Below are positions 27,586 to 36,109 of a stretch of 64,000 bases of DNA, piece after piece. Source of the DNA: Sphingobacteriales bacterium. GTDB lineage: Bacteria; Bacteroidota; Bacteroidia; Chitinophagales; UBA2359. The stretch's first letter is position 1, and each line of letters begins with the position of its first letter. Both the position numbers and the translations under genes were made by a program. The notes under the pieces were generated by a model. It saw nothing but the letters and a program-made list of their open reading frames with translations, was not told the DNA's origin and did no database searches. The DNA lies in the NCBI GenBank assembly GCA_016718845.1, contig JADKCK010000003.1:62001-126000 (forward strand), given 5' to 3'.

Positions 27586-28395
27586 TTATCTAAAGCCCAA
27601 TGCTCGTAGGGTTTCGGTATTAAAATCGCCTATGGGCAGTTTGTTTTTGGTTTGATACAAAAACAAAGCGTCTTGTAAGGGTGAGGTAATTTCGTTTATC
27701 AGTTCGCCCGTATGAAAACCGCGTGCTTCTAAGGCTCGTCTAATGTCTATAATTTGCACTTTGTTAATATCAATTTCGGCGGCGTTAAAAGCGGGGTGTG
27801 GCGGGTTTTTATCTGCTGTATCGTATTGCAGTAAATCTTCGGGCTGCTTGTCGTATTGATAGCCTATACTAAACAATGCCTCGCGCGATTCTTTGGTGAG
27901 TTTATTGGTCGGAAAATTATTGCCCACCATAAACTCTCTGATAGCTCCGCGCGTCATGGGTCCCACTAATCCGTCTATTGGACCTGGGTCGTAGCCTTTT
28001 TTGCTTAATATTTTTTGCAGCGAGTCGATGGTAAAATCGAACAAAGGCACACCTAATGCGTTGAGGGTAGTATCCGACCTATCGCCGTTTGGCAGTTGTT
28101 GGTCGGCTTGAAAATTGGTAATGGCTACGGCGGTTTGTTCTTTCATGGTTCCGTCGGCTTTACCAGGGCTGTAGCCAAACAAGTTAAGCAACAGTTGTGC
28201 TTTTGACACAGTAACGGTATCGGCAAAACCAGTTAATGGGGCAGGTTTGGAGGTTTCGCGAACAGCTACTTTGGGTTTTGAGGCGTTTGTTGTTTTACTT
28301 TTAGTGGTTTTACGGCTGTGTCCACAGCTACTAAAAACGGTAAGTATTAGTGTGGCTAAAATTACTACTAATAAAAGGTTATTTTTTGTTGTCAT
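27586..28395 (-). CDS. Lipoprotein with peptidoglycan-binding domains
   Basis: The start at 28395 gives a lipoprotein signal (VILATLILTVFSSC) with Cys near residue 21; the longer frame from 28461 adds a non-signal extension. 269 residues. Three PG_binding_1-like units follow, with AQLLLNLFGYSPGKADGTMKE, IDSLQKILSKKGYDPGPIDG and IDIRRALEARGFHTGEL as their openings. The last lacks the full Gly-x-x-G-P pattern and is weaker. No catalytic domain is seen, so a cell-wall-binding accessory role is likely. Confidence 0.8.
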   Translation of the reverse strand: MTTKNNLLLVVILATLILTVFSSCGHSRKTTKSKTTNASKPKVAVRETSKPAPLTGFADTVTVSKAQLLLNLFGYSPGKADGTMKEQTAVAITNFQADQQLPNGDRSDTTLNALGVPLFDFTIDSLQKILSKKGYDPGPIDGLVGPMTRGAIREFMVGNNFPTNKLTKESREALFSIGYQYDKQPEDLLQYDTADKNPPHPAFNAAEIDINKVQIIDIRRALEARGFHTGELINEITSPLQDALFLYQTKNKLPIGDFNTETLRALGFR

Positions 28396-28486
28396 AATAT
28401 CTCTATCTTTGTTCGCTAAAAAATATTTTATGCAATTAGTGTTTAAAAAATAAGGTGACACTAATTAGCCGCGCAAACTTATTGAT

Positions 28487-28553
28487 TTTGTGGGCAGACA
28501 AAAGGTGCAATCAGCACCGAATATGGAACTGCGCGAAGCAAATGCATTTTATT
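28487..28553 (-). repeat. 67-bp perfect inverted repeat, right copy
   Basis: Exact reverse complement of 24289-24355, 4.2 kb away. It lies in the gap between the peptidoglycan-binding lipoprotein and the CcmD-like gene. Confidence 0.85.
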
Positions 28554-28650
28554 TGCCCAACAATTTTATTTGCATAATTTTGCTTGCAAAGCTACCAAAT
28601 TATAGCTTCGTTTTTAAAAAAAACAAATTTGCAGGCTTTAAAAAAATGGT

Positions 28651-28863
28651 CTATTTTTCGTTTTCAAGGCGTTGTACACGGCGCTCTAAGTATAGCAAAT
28701 AGGCAAGTAAGCCAGCAAAAATAACGGCAATTACAGCAATTACCACATATATTTTGCCCGAGCTACGCATGGCATCTGCCATTTCAATAGCATCTGGATT
28801 TTGAGCAAAAGCAACAACATTAAACAATAACGAAAACAGTAACAAAAAATAACGGTTTAGCAT
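28651..28863 (-). CDS. CcmD-like small membrane protein
   Basis: 70 residues from ATG 28863 (an in-frame ATG at 28893 is possible, but the shorter form starts with a clear signal-like segment, MLNRYFLLLFSLLFNVVAFAQ). A short polar stretch, then one membrane helix (KIYVVIAVIAVIFAGLLAYLLYL), then the basic/acidic tail ERRVQRLENEK. This matches the CcmD family of Bacteroidota, which is tied to heme export for cytochrome c maturation. No other ccm gene is adjacent in this window. Confidence 0.75.
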   Translation of the reverse strand: MLNRYFLLLFSLLFNVVAFAQNPDAIEMADAMRSSGKIYVVIAVIAVIFAGLLAYLLYLERRVQRLENEK

Positions 28864-28911
28864 AAAACAATTTTTTGGAAATGAAATTGACATTTAACCT
28901 ACATTATTGGG

Positions 28912-28919
28912 CAAAGATA
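28912..28919 (-). promoter_or_regulatory. -7 box TATCTTTG for the CcmD-like gene
   Basis: Exact consensus on the minus strand, ~18 nt before the upstream ATG and ~48 nt before the preferred one. Confidence 0.55.
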
Positions 28920-29070
28920 AGCACAAAAATGCAGTAGTTGGGCATTAATTTGCTTTAACAACGAAAAAAGTACCGTATTAAAGCGCAAAGTAACGAAAAA
29001 AACGCGAATATTGCGTATTTTCGCACCGTAAATCTACAACAAACAACCAAACAAGTTAAAAACAAAATAA

Positions 29071-29754
29071 ATGAAAATTACTTATTACGGACACGCCTGC
29101 GTAGGCGTAGCAACAGAAACCACTAATTTATTGTTCGACCCATTTATTTCGCCCAACGAGCAAGCCAAACATATTGACGTTAACGCTGTTCCGGCAGATT
29201 ATATTTTGTTATCGCATGGACACGGCGACCACGTAGCCGACGCCCTAACTATTGCACAACGCACACAAGCCAAATTGGTGTCGAACTACGAAATCGTATC
29301 GTGGTACGAAGGCAAACACAACTACAGCAATCATCACCCAATGAACCACGGAGGCTCGTGGCAGTTTGATTTTGGCAAGGTGCGATACACCACCGCCATA
29401 CACTCAAGCTCGTTGCCCGACGGCACTTATGGCGGCAACCCCGGCGGTTTTGTGGTAGAAACGCCCGAAGGTAATTTTTACTTTGCAGGCGATACCGCAC
29501 TTACCTACGACATGAAACTGATACCTTTGTTCACCAAACTCAACTTTGCTTTTTTACCCATAGGCGACAACTTTACCATGGGCATTGACGAAGCCGTTGT
29601 TGCCGCCGATTTTATTGGCTGTAAAACCATTATTGGCATACATTACGACACCTTTGGATTTATAAAAATTGACCACGAAGCCGCCAAAGCCAAATTTGCC
29701 GCTGCTGGTTGCCAACTAATTTTGCTAAATATTGGCGAAAGTATTAACCTATAA
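29071..29754 (+). CDS. UPF0173-type metal-dependent hydrolase (MBL fold)
   Basis: 227 residues, normal for the family. The metallo-beta-lactamase motif is LSHGHGDHVADA (His49, His51, Asp53, His54), with a further metal ligand in IHSSSLPDG, FAGDTALTYDM and GIHYDTFGF. The protein has no signal peptide, so it is cytoplasmic. The physiological substrate of the family is not known. A GC-rich dispersed repeat follows at 29795-29890. Confidence 0.88.
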   Translation: MKITYYGHACVGVATETTNLLFDPFISPNEQAKHIDVNAVPADYILLSHGHGDHVADALTIAQRTQAKLVSNYEIVSWYEGKHNYSNHHPMNHGGSWQFDFGKVRYTTAIHSSSLPDGTYGGNPGGFVVETPEGNFYFAGDTALTYDMKLIPLFTKLNFAFLPIGDNFTMGIDEAVVAADFIGCKTIIGIHYDTFGFIKIDHEAAKAKFAAAGCQLILLNIGESINL

Positions 29755-29794
29755 ACCCAAACCTATCTTCTACTTCCCCAAACAATACACCATA

Positions 29795-29890
29795 GCTTGC
29801 GCTTTGCCCCGCTTGACGCGGAATGTGTCTTTTTTGGGGGTGATGCTTAGCACTCCCTAATTTGATAGGTGAGTGGCACCCCCAAAGCAC
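29795..29890 (+). repeat. GC-rich dispersed structured repeat, copy A
   Basis: A ~95-bp block: TGCCCCGCTTGACGCGG, then TCTTTTTTGGGGGTGATG, then ~35 variable bases, then GTGGCACCCCCAAAGCAC. The GGGGGTG and CACCCCC arms can pair, as can CCCCGC and GCGG. Related copies lie at 44286-44366 (same strand) and 58255-58342 (opposite strand). It fills the gap before parA. Confidence 0.75.
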
Positions 29891-29993
29891 TTAAGCGCAG
29901 CCTTACCATCAAACAAAAACCTGTACAATATACTAAAAAAAACAAAAATTGGTGGCAACAAAAATTGCTACCGACCTACTAAAAAACAAAAAA

Positions 29994-30785
29994 ATGGGAA
30001 AAATTATAGCCATAGCCAATCAAAAAGGTGGTGTAGGTAAAACTACAACTGCCGTTAACCTATCGGCAAGTTTGGGGGTATTAGATTACAAAGTATTGCT
30101 AGTAGATGCCGACCCACAAGCCAATGCTACATCGGGCGTAGGGGTTGACCCAAGCACCGTAACTATTAGCATGTACGAATGTATGATTGGACAAGCCGAT
30201 ATTTTGCAAGGCATAAAAAAAGCAGATGGTCCCAATTTATACATAATGCCCGCCAACCTCGATTTAGTAGGCGCCGAAATAGAACTGATTAACTACGAAC
30301 AACGCGAAACGTTTATGAAACTCGTTTTAGAAAAAGTTCGTGATATGTTCGATTTTATCATCATTGATTGCTCCCCTTCTTTAGGCTTAATTACCCTAAA
30401 TGCACTAACCGCCGCCGACTCGGTGATAGTACCCGTGCAATGCGAGTTTTTTGCACTCGAAGGTTTGGCAAAGTTAATCAACACCATAAAAATTGTGCAA
30501 ACACGTTTTAACCCAAACTTAGAACTAGAAGGCATACTAATGACCATGTACGATGCCCGATTATCGTTTGCCAAACAGGTAGTAATGGCAGTAAAAGAAC
30601 AATTTAAAGGTTTGGCTTTAGATACCATCATACACCGCAACACACGCCTAGGCGAAGCCCCAAGTTTTGGCAAATCGGTGATTATGTACGACATACAATC
30701 AACAGGGGCGGTTAACTATATTAACCTAACCAAAGAAATTTTGAAAAAAAATGGGCTGCCCTTAATGAAAGCTTCCAACAAATAG
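29994..30785 (+). CDS. parA: Chromosome partitioning ATPase ParA (Soj)
   Basis: 263 residues from ATG 29994; the frame extends upstream to a TTG at 29949, but the family begins with MGKIIAIANQKGG. Deviant Walker A KGGVGKTT (11-18), Walker A' VDADPQANAT, Walker B FIIIDCSPSLGL. It works with ParB to segregate the replication-origin region. parB follows 78 nt downstream but is frameshifted in this sequence. Other origin-linked genes are not visible. Confidence 0.95.
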   Translation: MGKIIAIANQKGGVGKTTTAVNLSASLGVLDYKVLLVDADPQANATSGVGVDPSTVTISMYECMIGQADILQGIKKADGPNLYIMPANLDLVGAEIELINYEQRETFMKLVLEKVRDMFDFIIIDCSPSLGLITLNALTAADSVIVPVQCEFFALEGLAKLINTIKIVQTRFNPNLELEGILMTMYDARLSFAKQVVMAVKEQFKGLALDTIIHRNTRLGEAPSFGKSVIMYDIQSTGAVNYINLTKEILKKNGLPLMKASNK

Positions 30786-30863
30786 TAAATAGTTTTTTAT
30801 ATCATCGCCACTAACCCATTAACATTTTTAACCAATCCAAACCCCATTAAAAGCAAAATTAGC

Positions 30864-31753
30864 ATGGCAAAAAATACCAGAAAAGAAGCACTCGGGCAAG
30901 GCATACGGGCTTTGCTGGGTAATATCAACATCGAAAACGATGCAACAACACCCGAAGTACCAGCCATAGGCAAAGTAACCGATATTCGTATCAGCGAAAT
31001 AGAAGCCAATCCGTATCAGCCCCGTACCGAGTTTGACCAAGAGCGCTCCGCGACCTTGCCGACTCTATCCGTATACATGGTGTTATCCAGCCCATTACTG
31101 TCCGTTGGATAGCCCCTCATCAATACCAATTAATTGCCGGCGAACGCCGTTGGCGCGCCTCGCGCTTGGCAGGACTTACTGCTTTGCCCGCCTATGTGCG
31201 CTCTGCCAACGACCAAGAGATGCTAGAAATGGCACTCATCGAAAACATACAGCGCGAAGACCTAAACCCCATGGAGGTAGCCCTTAATTATCAGCGCCTA
31301 ATATCCGAGTGCAACCTAACACACAACGACCTAGCTATACGCTTGGGTAAAGGACGCACCACCATCACCAATTTTTTGCGCCTACTAAAACTGCCAGCCG
31401 ACATACAAGCGGGCATGAAATCGCAACAAATAAGCATGGGTCATGCCCGAGCTTTGATAGAAATAGACGAACCCGATGCACAATTAAATATTTATAAACA
31501 AACCACCGAAAACGAGTGGTCGGTTAGGCAAGTAGAAAATGCCGTAAAACAATGGCGCGAGCGCCAAAACAAAAAACCTTTACCCGATACCGAACAAAAA
31601 TTATCTATACACCTACGCAAAGTGCAAGACAACCTCGAGTCGCACTTTGGCACCCGCGTTACCATAAAACAAACAGCCGATGGTAAAGGACAAATTGCCA
31701 TAGGTTTTGGGTCGGATGACGAACTAAACCGCATTTTAGATTTAATGCAATAG
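30864..31753 (+). pseudogene. parB: ParB centromere-binding protein with a single frameshift
   Basis: The first frame gives residues to ISEIEANPYQPRTEFDQE; then near 31043 the correct frame moves and continues as ALRDLADSIRIHGVIQPI, then GERRWRASRLAGL (the ParB/Srx CTPase box), ENIQREDLNPMEVA, a helix-turn-helix (THNDLAIRLGKGRTTITNFL) and a normal C-terminus. One missing base in GA(A)GCG restores a ~296-residue ParB. Since the rest is fully conserved and parA is intact, a sequencing indel is likely, although a real mutation cannot be excluded. Confidence 0.85.
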
Positions 31754-31974
31754 TTGGGCAGAGGCTGTCCGCTATCGGCTGTCCGCTATCCGCTGCGGGC
31801 TACAGGCTGTTAAGCGTATTTTTAGTGTTGCTGTAAAAAAGTACAGCTATATATAACTGCCTGATAATCAAGCATCTTCAAAAAACAGCATTTGAAATAA
31901 CTGTTGATAATCAACAACTTACGTATTACAAACACACAATTTTTACAGCATCAATCATATAAATTCTGATAAAG

Positions 31975-32982
31975 ATGAGTGATTTTCTAACCGACATACG
32001 GCAGATAATCAGCGAAGCCCGCAGGCAAGCTGTTCGCTCGGTTAATCACGCCCTTACGGTAATGTATTGGCATATTGGTAATCGTATTGTAGAAGAGGAG
32101 CAGCGGGGCAAAGAACGGGCAGATTACAAGGCGTATTTGCTAAAAGACTTAGCCCATACTTTGGAAAAAGAGTTTGGCGATGGTTTCTCACGCCGGCAAT
32201 TAGAGTTAATGCGTCAGTTATATATGGTTTTTCCAATTGCGAACGCATTGAGTTCGGAATTGACCTGGACGCACTACAAGCACCTTATTCGGTTAGACGA
32301 TGCGGATAAACGCGCTTTTTACATTGCCGAAGCCACCAAAAACGCTTGGACAGTCCGCGATTTAGAGCGGCAAATACACAGCCTTTTGTATGAGCGTTTG
32401 CTTTTGAGCCAAGACAAAGAAAGCGTATTGGCAATAGCGCAAGGCACAAGCAATCCAAGCGAGGCATTTCAAATCATCAAAGACCCAACTGTTTTGGAGT
32501 TTTTAGGTTTAAAGCCACAATCATCGTATTACGAAGAAGATATAGAAACCGCCATCATTACCCATATTCAGGCATTTTTATTAGAATTAGGCAATGGTTT
32601 TTCGTTTGTTGCCCGTCAAAAACGATTGAATATTGAAGGCGACGAATTTAGGATAGACCTTGTGTTTTACAATCGTTTGTTGCAATGTTTTGTGCTTTTT
32701 GATATAAAAATGGATAAAATAACGCATAAAGACTTGGGACAATTACAAATGTATGTCAATTATTACGATAGAGAAGTCAAAGAAGACTTTGAACGCTCTA
32801 CAATTGGTGTTTTGCTCTGTGCTGACAAAAACGATGCTGTGGTAAAATATTCCTTACCCGAAGACAATAAACAAATATTTGCATCAAAGTACCTATTAAC
32901 ACTACCCACAGAACAACAACTGCTCGACGAAATCAAGAAAGAATGGGAACGATTGGGTAATAATACAAGAGATAAATTATGA
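31975..32982 (+). CDS. YhcG-type PDDEXK nuclease domain protein (DUF1016)
   Basis: 335 residues. The N-terminal domain (about 1-150; VMYWHIGNRIVEEEQRG, HYKHLIRLDDADKRAFYIAEA) and the C-terminal PDDEXK nuclease-like domain (FSFVARQKRLNIEGDEFRIDLVFYNRLLQCFVLFDIKMDK, with E-D-D-K-type residues) match the YhcG family. Such proteins often travel in accessory islands near restriction-modification genes, but here it stands alone between parB and rpsP. The role is unknown; DNA cleavage or repair is inferred from the fold. A terminator follows at 33013. Confidence 0.88.
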   Translation: MSDFLTDIRQIISEARRQAVRSVNHALTVMYWHIGNRIVEEEQRGKERADYKAYLLKDLAHTLEKEFGDGFSRRQLELMRQLYMVFPIANALSSELTWTHYKHLIRLDDADKRAFYIAEATKNAWTVRDLERQIHSLLYERLLLSQDKESVLAIAQGTSNPSEAFQIIKDPTVLEFLGLKPQSSYYEEDIETAIITHIQAFLLELGNGFSFVARQKRLNIEGDEFRIDLVFYNRLLQCFVLFDIKMDKITHKDLGQLQMYVNYYDREVKEDFERSTIGVLLCADKNDAVVKYSLPEDNKQIFASKYLLTLPTEQQLLDEIKKEWERLGNNTRDKL

Positions 32983-33012
32983 GTAAAAGTTGCCTCAATA
33001 CCCCCAAACACA

Positions 33013-33050
33013 AAATTCCCGCTTACTTGTGGTAAGCGGGAATTGTTTTT
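33013..33050. terminator. Terminator between convergent genes
   Basis: Perfect 13-bp stem AATTCCCGCTTAC / GTAAGCGGGAATT, loop 6 nt, then seven T on the plus strand. It may also serve rpsP on the minus strand. Confidence 0.88.
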
Positions 33051-33079
33051 TTAATCATTGTTTTGATTATCCACCAAAA

Positions 33080-33556
33080 TTATTCGGCGGCAGGAGCATC
33101 GGCGGCGGCAACCTCAACAACAGGTGCCGGAGCTTTTACAAGTGGCGGTAAAGTAAACATACCTTTGCGTTGGGTACGTGCTTTAGGCTCTTTGTAAATT
33201 TTCATACTTGGTGCAGTTTCTTTTGCACGAGCGTCCATAAATTCTTGAAATTTAGAATCTACTTGTTCTTGTGTCAAGGCACCTTTTTTAAGCCCACGCA
33301 ACAAGTGTTTTTTGTACAAAACACCCGCCGACGATAAGATGCTGCGTACTGTATCAGTAGGCTCGGCACCATTACTCAACCATTGCAATGCTTTATCAAC
33401 ATTAATGTCGATATGTGCAGGGTTGTGGTTAGGGTCATAAAAACCAATACGCTCAATTGACTTACCATCGCGACGTGCGCGAGCATCGGCAGCGACAATG
33501 TGATAAAAAGGTTTACCTTTACGTCCGTGACGTTGTAATCTTAATCTTACAGGCAT
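33080..33556 (-). CDS. rpsP: 30S ribosomal protein S16
   Basis: 158 residues. The first ~80 are standard S16 (MPVRLRLQRHGRKGKPFYHI, ERIGFYDPNHNP, DKALQWLSNGAEPTDTVRSI). The C-terminal ~75 residues are an extension rich in Lys, Ala and Pro, ending APAPVVEVAAADAPAAE, which is common in Bacteroidota S16. It is read alone, with its promoter at 33624-33631. The usual neighbours (rimM, trmD) are absent. Confidence 0.96.
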   Translation of the reverse strand: MPVRLRLQRHGRKGKPFYHIVAADARARRDGKSIERIGFYDPNHNPAHIDINVDKALQWLSNGAEPTDTVRSILSSAGVLYKKHLLRGLKKGALTQEQVDSKFQEFMDARAKETAPSMKIYKEPKARTQRKGMFTLPPLVKAPAPVVEVAAADAPAAE

Positions 33557-33623
33557 TGAAATAAAAAACGTTAGGGTGAAAAAAGCCCGCCTAAGTTGCT
33601 AAACAACTAACGGGATTACGCCG

Positions 33624-33631
33624 CAAAGGTA
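33624..33631 (-). promoter_or_regulatory. -7 box TACCTTTG for rpsP
   Basis: Exact consensus on the minus strand followed by GCGGCG, 67 nt before the ATG. The gap 33632-34138 otherwise holds AT-rich sequence and the half repeat at 33836. Confidence 0.6.
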
Positions 33632-33835
33632 CGGCTTTTGTTTCATAGATTGTCAACTTTTTGTTGTTTTTTTTTGCTAAATAATTATTTTTTCACATTT
33701 CAGGGCAATAATAAATAAAAAAACACTTTTTTTTTGAAAATCGCAACAGTTTTATCATTTTTCGGAACAAAAACCTATACATGTCTTAAATTAATAAAAA
33801 TTTAGGTTCTAAAATAAAAATTCTTTAAGCCTAAT

Positions 33836-33960
33836 GCAGTGCTATTAAAAAGTCAATCAATCTAAAATAAACCTGCTTGTATCACTAGGTAAAAAATCCA
33901 TTTTATTCGCGTTTAATCTGTATACTAAATAAAGCTAAAATAGCCCGCACACCTGACTAA
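33836..33960. repeat. MITE-like dispersed element, copy 3 (right half, degraded)
   Basis: Aligns with the right part of the element at 14160-14486: GCAGTGCTATT, CAATCAATCTAAAATAAA, AAAAAATCCAT, GTTTAATC and AATAAAGCTAAAATAGC are shared. The right end decays (GCACACCTGACTAA) and no left half is evident. Confidence 0.5.
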
Positions 33961-34138
33961 TTGACAGTAGAGTTTATTATTTTAAGCTAAAAATGTCATT
34001 TAATTTGTTAAAATAAGCTAAAAATGCAAGAAAAAGCCGACAATTTGTCTTTTTTTAAACTTGGAACACTATTTGTTTGTTATTAATAAGCAATGCTTAA
34101 ACTGCGTTGTTCTTTCTTCATCTTAAAAAAAACCTAAA

Positions 34139-34456
34139 ATGGCTTTAGAATTAACCGACAGCAATTTCCAAAAAACGGTATTGGACAGCGATAAATTATC
34201 TATGGTTGATTTTTGGGCAGTATGGTGCGGACCTTGCCGTGCTGTAGCCCCTGTTGTAGAACAACTTGCCCACGAATACAAAGATAAAGTAGTAATTGGC
34301 AAAGTAGATGTGGATAATAATCCAGAAGTAGCTACACAATACGGTATCCGCAGTATCCCTACTATTTTATTTATCAAAGGCGGTAAAGTAGTAGACAAAC
34401 AAGTAGGTGCTGTACCTAAAAATGTATTAGAAGCCAAAATAAAAGCCCACTTATAG
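34139..34456 (+). CDS. trxA: Thioredoxin
   Basis: 105 residues, the classical size. Active site WCGPC with Cys30 and Cys33, then DVDNNPEVATQYGIRSIPTI with the cis-Pro, and GGKVVDKQVGAVPK. It is a cytoplasmic dithiol reductase for ribonucleotide reductase and others. It is monocistronic, ended by the hairpin at 34476-34507. Confidence 0.95.
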   Translation: MALELTDSNFQKTVLDSDKLSMVDFWAVWCGPCRAVAPVVEQLAHEYKDKVVIGKVDVDNNPEVATQYGIRSIPTILFIKGGKVVDKQVGAVPKNVLEAKIKAHL

Positions 34457-34475
34457 GCTTATTTTGGTGCCAAAA

Positions 34476-34511
34476 AAAATCCCCTTACCAAATGGTGAGG
34501 GGATTTTTTTG
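34476..34511 (+). terminator. Terminator of trxA
   Basis: Stem AAAATCCCCTTACC / GGTGAGGGGATTTT (one G-U pair), loop ~4 nt, then T-run. Confidence 0.88.
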
Positions 34512-34537
34512 TTTATCGAACAGTATTTTATTTGTGT

Positions 34538-36046
34538 TTATTTATCAACGAATAAAGGTGTTTTAGTGGGCATGTTAAGGGTATTTTTTTGCACATTTGA
34601 TGGTACAAGTTTTTTGTTTTTATAGTTTTGCCAAATTTGTTGGTAAAAATAAATAGCACACAACAACATAAAAGGCTCGGCGTAGAAGCGCCAGCGTTCG
34701 CACACAAAAAACACCATTGATATGGCATAACACGCCACAATGGGTGCAAAAACAACTGTCCATAAAAACACTTTTTGGGTATTGGGCAATAGCTTTTTGC
34801 GCCACGATTTACTAAAAACAGCAAACGATACAAAAGTAGCAAATCCCAGATGAGTAAGCACCATTATCCAATTAATGCTTTGGTTTAGGTAGTTAAACGG
34901 GAAAAAGTAGATAGCTGTTTTTCGTATCAGCAGCCAAAGTTCGTCGGTTGGGTGTGCTTTTATCCAATACAATGCTTGTTTAAAATAGAAATCGAGTTCT
35001 TGTTTTTCGTTGTAAAATTTTAGTTCGGGGTCGTTAAAAATCTGGGCAAAATCGTCTTGGTGTTGTTCCCAAAGGTAGGGGTTCCAAGTACCACGAGCAA
35101 AGGGGTTATGCCCCTGAAAAAACTCTAACCCGGGTTGGGTAGATAGCAATACTTTGCCAAAGTCGTGGTAATTTTGCACAAAAATGGGTGCGTGTCCTAG
35201 CACAATACAAGCGTATAATACGGCTATTTGTTGCCAATTATGGGGTATTTTTTTGTGTTTATAATAGTGCCAAATGCTAAAAGCGATGTATCCGAACAAG
35301 AGCATTTGAAATACGCTTATTAAGTGCGGACGAGCCAAACAAGCCAATGCAGCAATAAAACCAATACCTATATTAACCAATTTACTACGGTACTTTGCTT
35401 GCTCAAAGCCTAGTACAATGGTGGTAAGCACAATAACTAACAGTGGCATTCCTATGTTCTCTAAAATATCTAGCCAGCCCATATACCACAATACCGACGG
35501 GTAACAGATATAGGCTATAGTACTTATGCTTGCCCATTGGGCTTGCTTATCGAAAATAAGGGAGGCTAACTGATAAAAAAACCAAACCGAAATGGCAAAG
35601 AAAATAGATTTAAACACAGCCAGCCAAAAGCAATAATACCCAAAATACGCCATAGGTATTTTGTAGGCGGTTTGTATGGTAGTGTGTGTATATTTTTCGT
35701 AGAGGCGCAACCCTACAATGTGCAGCCAGATGTTGAACTTGGGTCTAAAAGCACTAATTTGGTAGGTAGAATTGGTAAAATTAGGGCGCCCAAAATGATT
35801 GTCAGAAATAAACCTACCTTCGTGCAGATAAAAATAAGCTGTCCGAGCCATTTCGTACTCGTCAATATTAATACCCTCGAGGTAGGTTTGTTTGGTTTGC
35901 CAGCCGAAATGCGTTCGCATGGCAGACAAGTCAACTTGGGCGTTCCAAAAACCTATTATGGTTTTGAACACCAATAAAGCAATAATGGCAATTTGCCAAA
36001 GGCTAATGCTTTGTTTAAAATCATTAGCCCTTAATATAGTAAACAT
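34538..36046 (-). CDS. Polytopic membrane protein, possibly a GT-C glycosyltransferase
   Basis: 502 residues with about ten hydrophobic helices. A first luminal-type loop after helix 1 contains INIDEYEMARTAYFYLHEG, whose D-E pair recalls the catalytic acidic residues of GT-C enzymes that use lipid-linked sugars, and GFIAALACLARPHLISV is also typical. I cannot assign a specific family. It is read from the minus strand and converges on trxA; der lies 63 nt upstream in the same direction but is probably separate. Confidence 0.6.
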   Translation of the reverse strand: MFTILRANDFKQSISLWQIAIIALLVFKTIIGFWNAQVDLSAMRTHFGWQTKQTYLEGINIDEYEMARTAYFYLHEGRFISDNHFGRPNFTNSTYQISAFRPKFNIWLHIVGLRLYEKYTHTTIQTAYKIPMAYFGYYCFWLAVFKSIFFAISVWFFYQLASLIFDKQAQWASISTIAYICYPSVLWYMGWLDILENIGMPLLVIVLTTIVLGFEQAKYRSKLVNIGIGFIAALACLARPHLISVFQMLLFGYIAFSIWHYYKHKKIPHNWQQIAVLYACIVLGHAPIFVQNYHDFGKVLLSTQPGLEFFQGHNPFARGTWNPYLWEQHQDDFAQIFNDPELKFYNEKQELDFYFKQALYWIKAHPTDELWLLIRKTAIYFFPFNYLNQSINWIMVLTHLGFATFVSFAVFSKSWRKKLLPNTQKVFLWTVVFAPIVACYAISMVFFVCERWRFYAEPFMLLCAIYFYQQIWQNYKNKKLVPSNVQKNTLNMPTKTPLFVDK

Positions 36047-36109
36047 AGCTATAAGTTTATATCTGGCGTACCATATTTTAGCTTAAGCAATGTAAGAGGA
36101 GCTATTTGT

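Noticed and set aside
28490..28702. 70-codon plus-strand frame starting in the 67-bp repeat
   Set aside because: It reads across the repeat and antisense to the CcmD-like gene, with no protein-like pattern.
31975..32982. YhcG-type nuclease as part of a restriction-modification or other defence island
   Set aside because: Its neighbours are parB and rpsP; no methylase, specificity or other defence gene is next to it.
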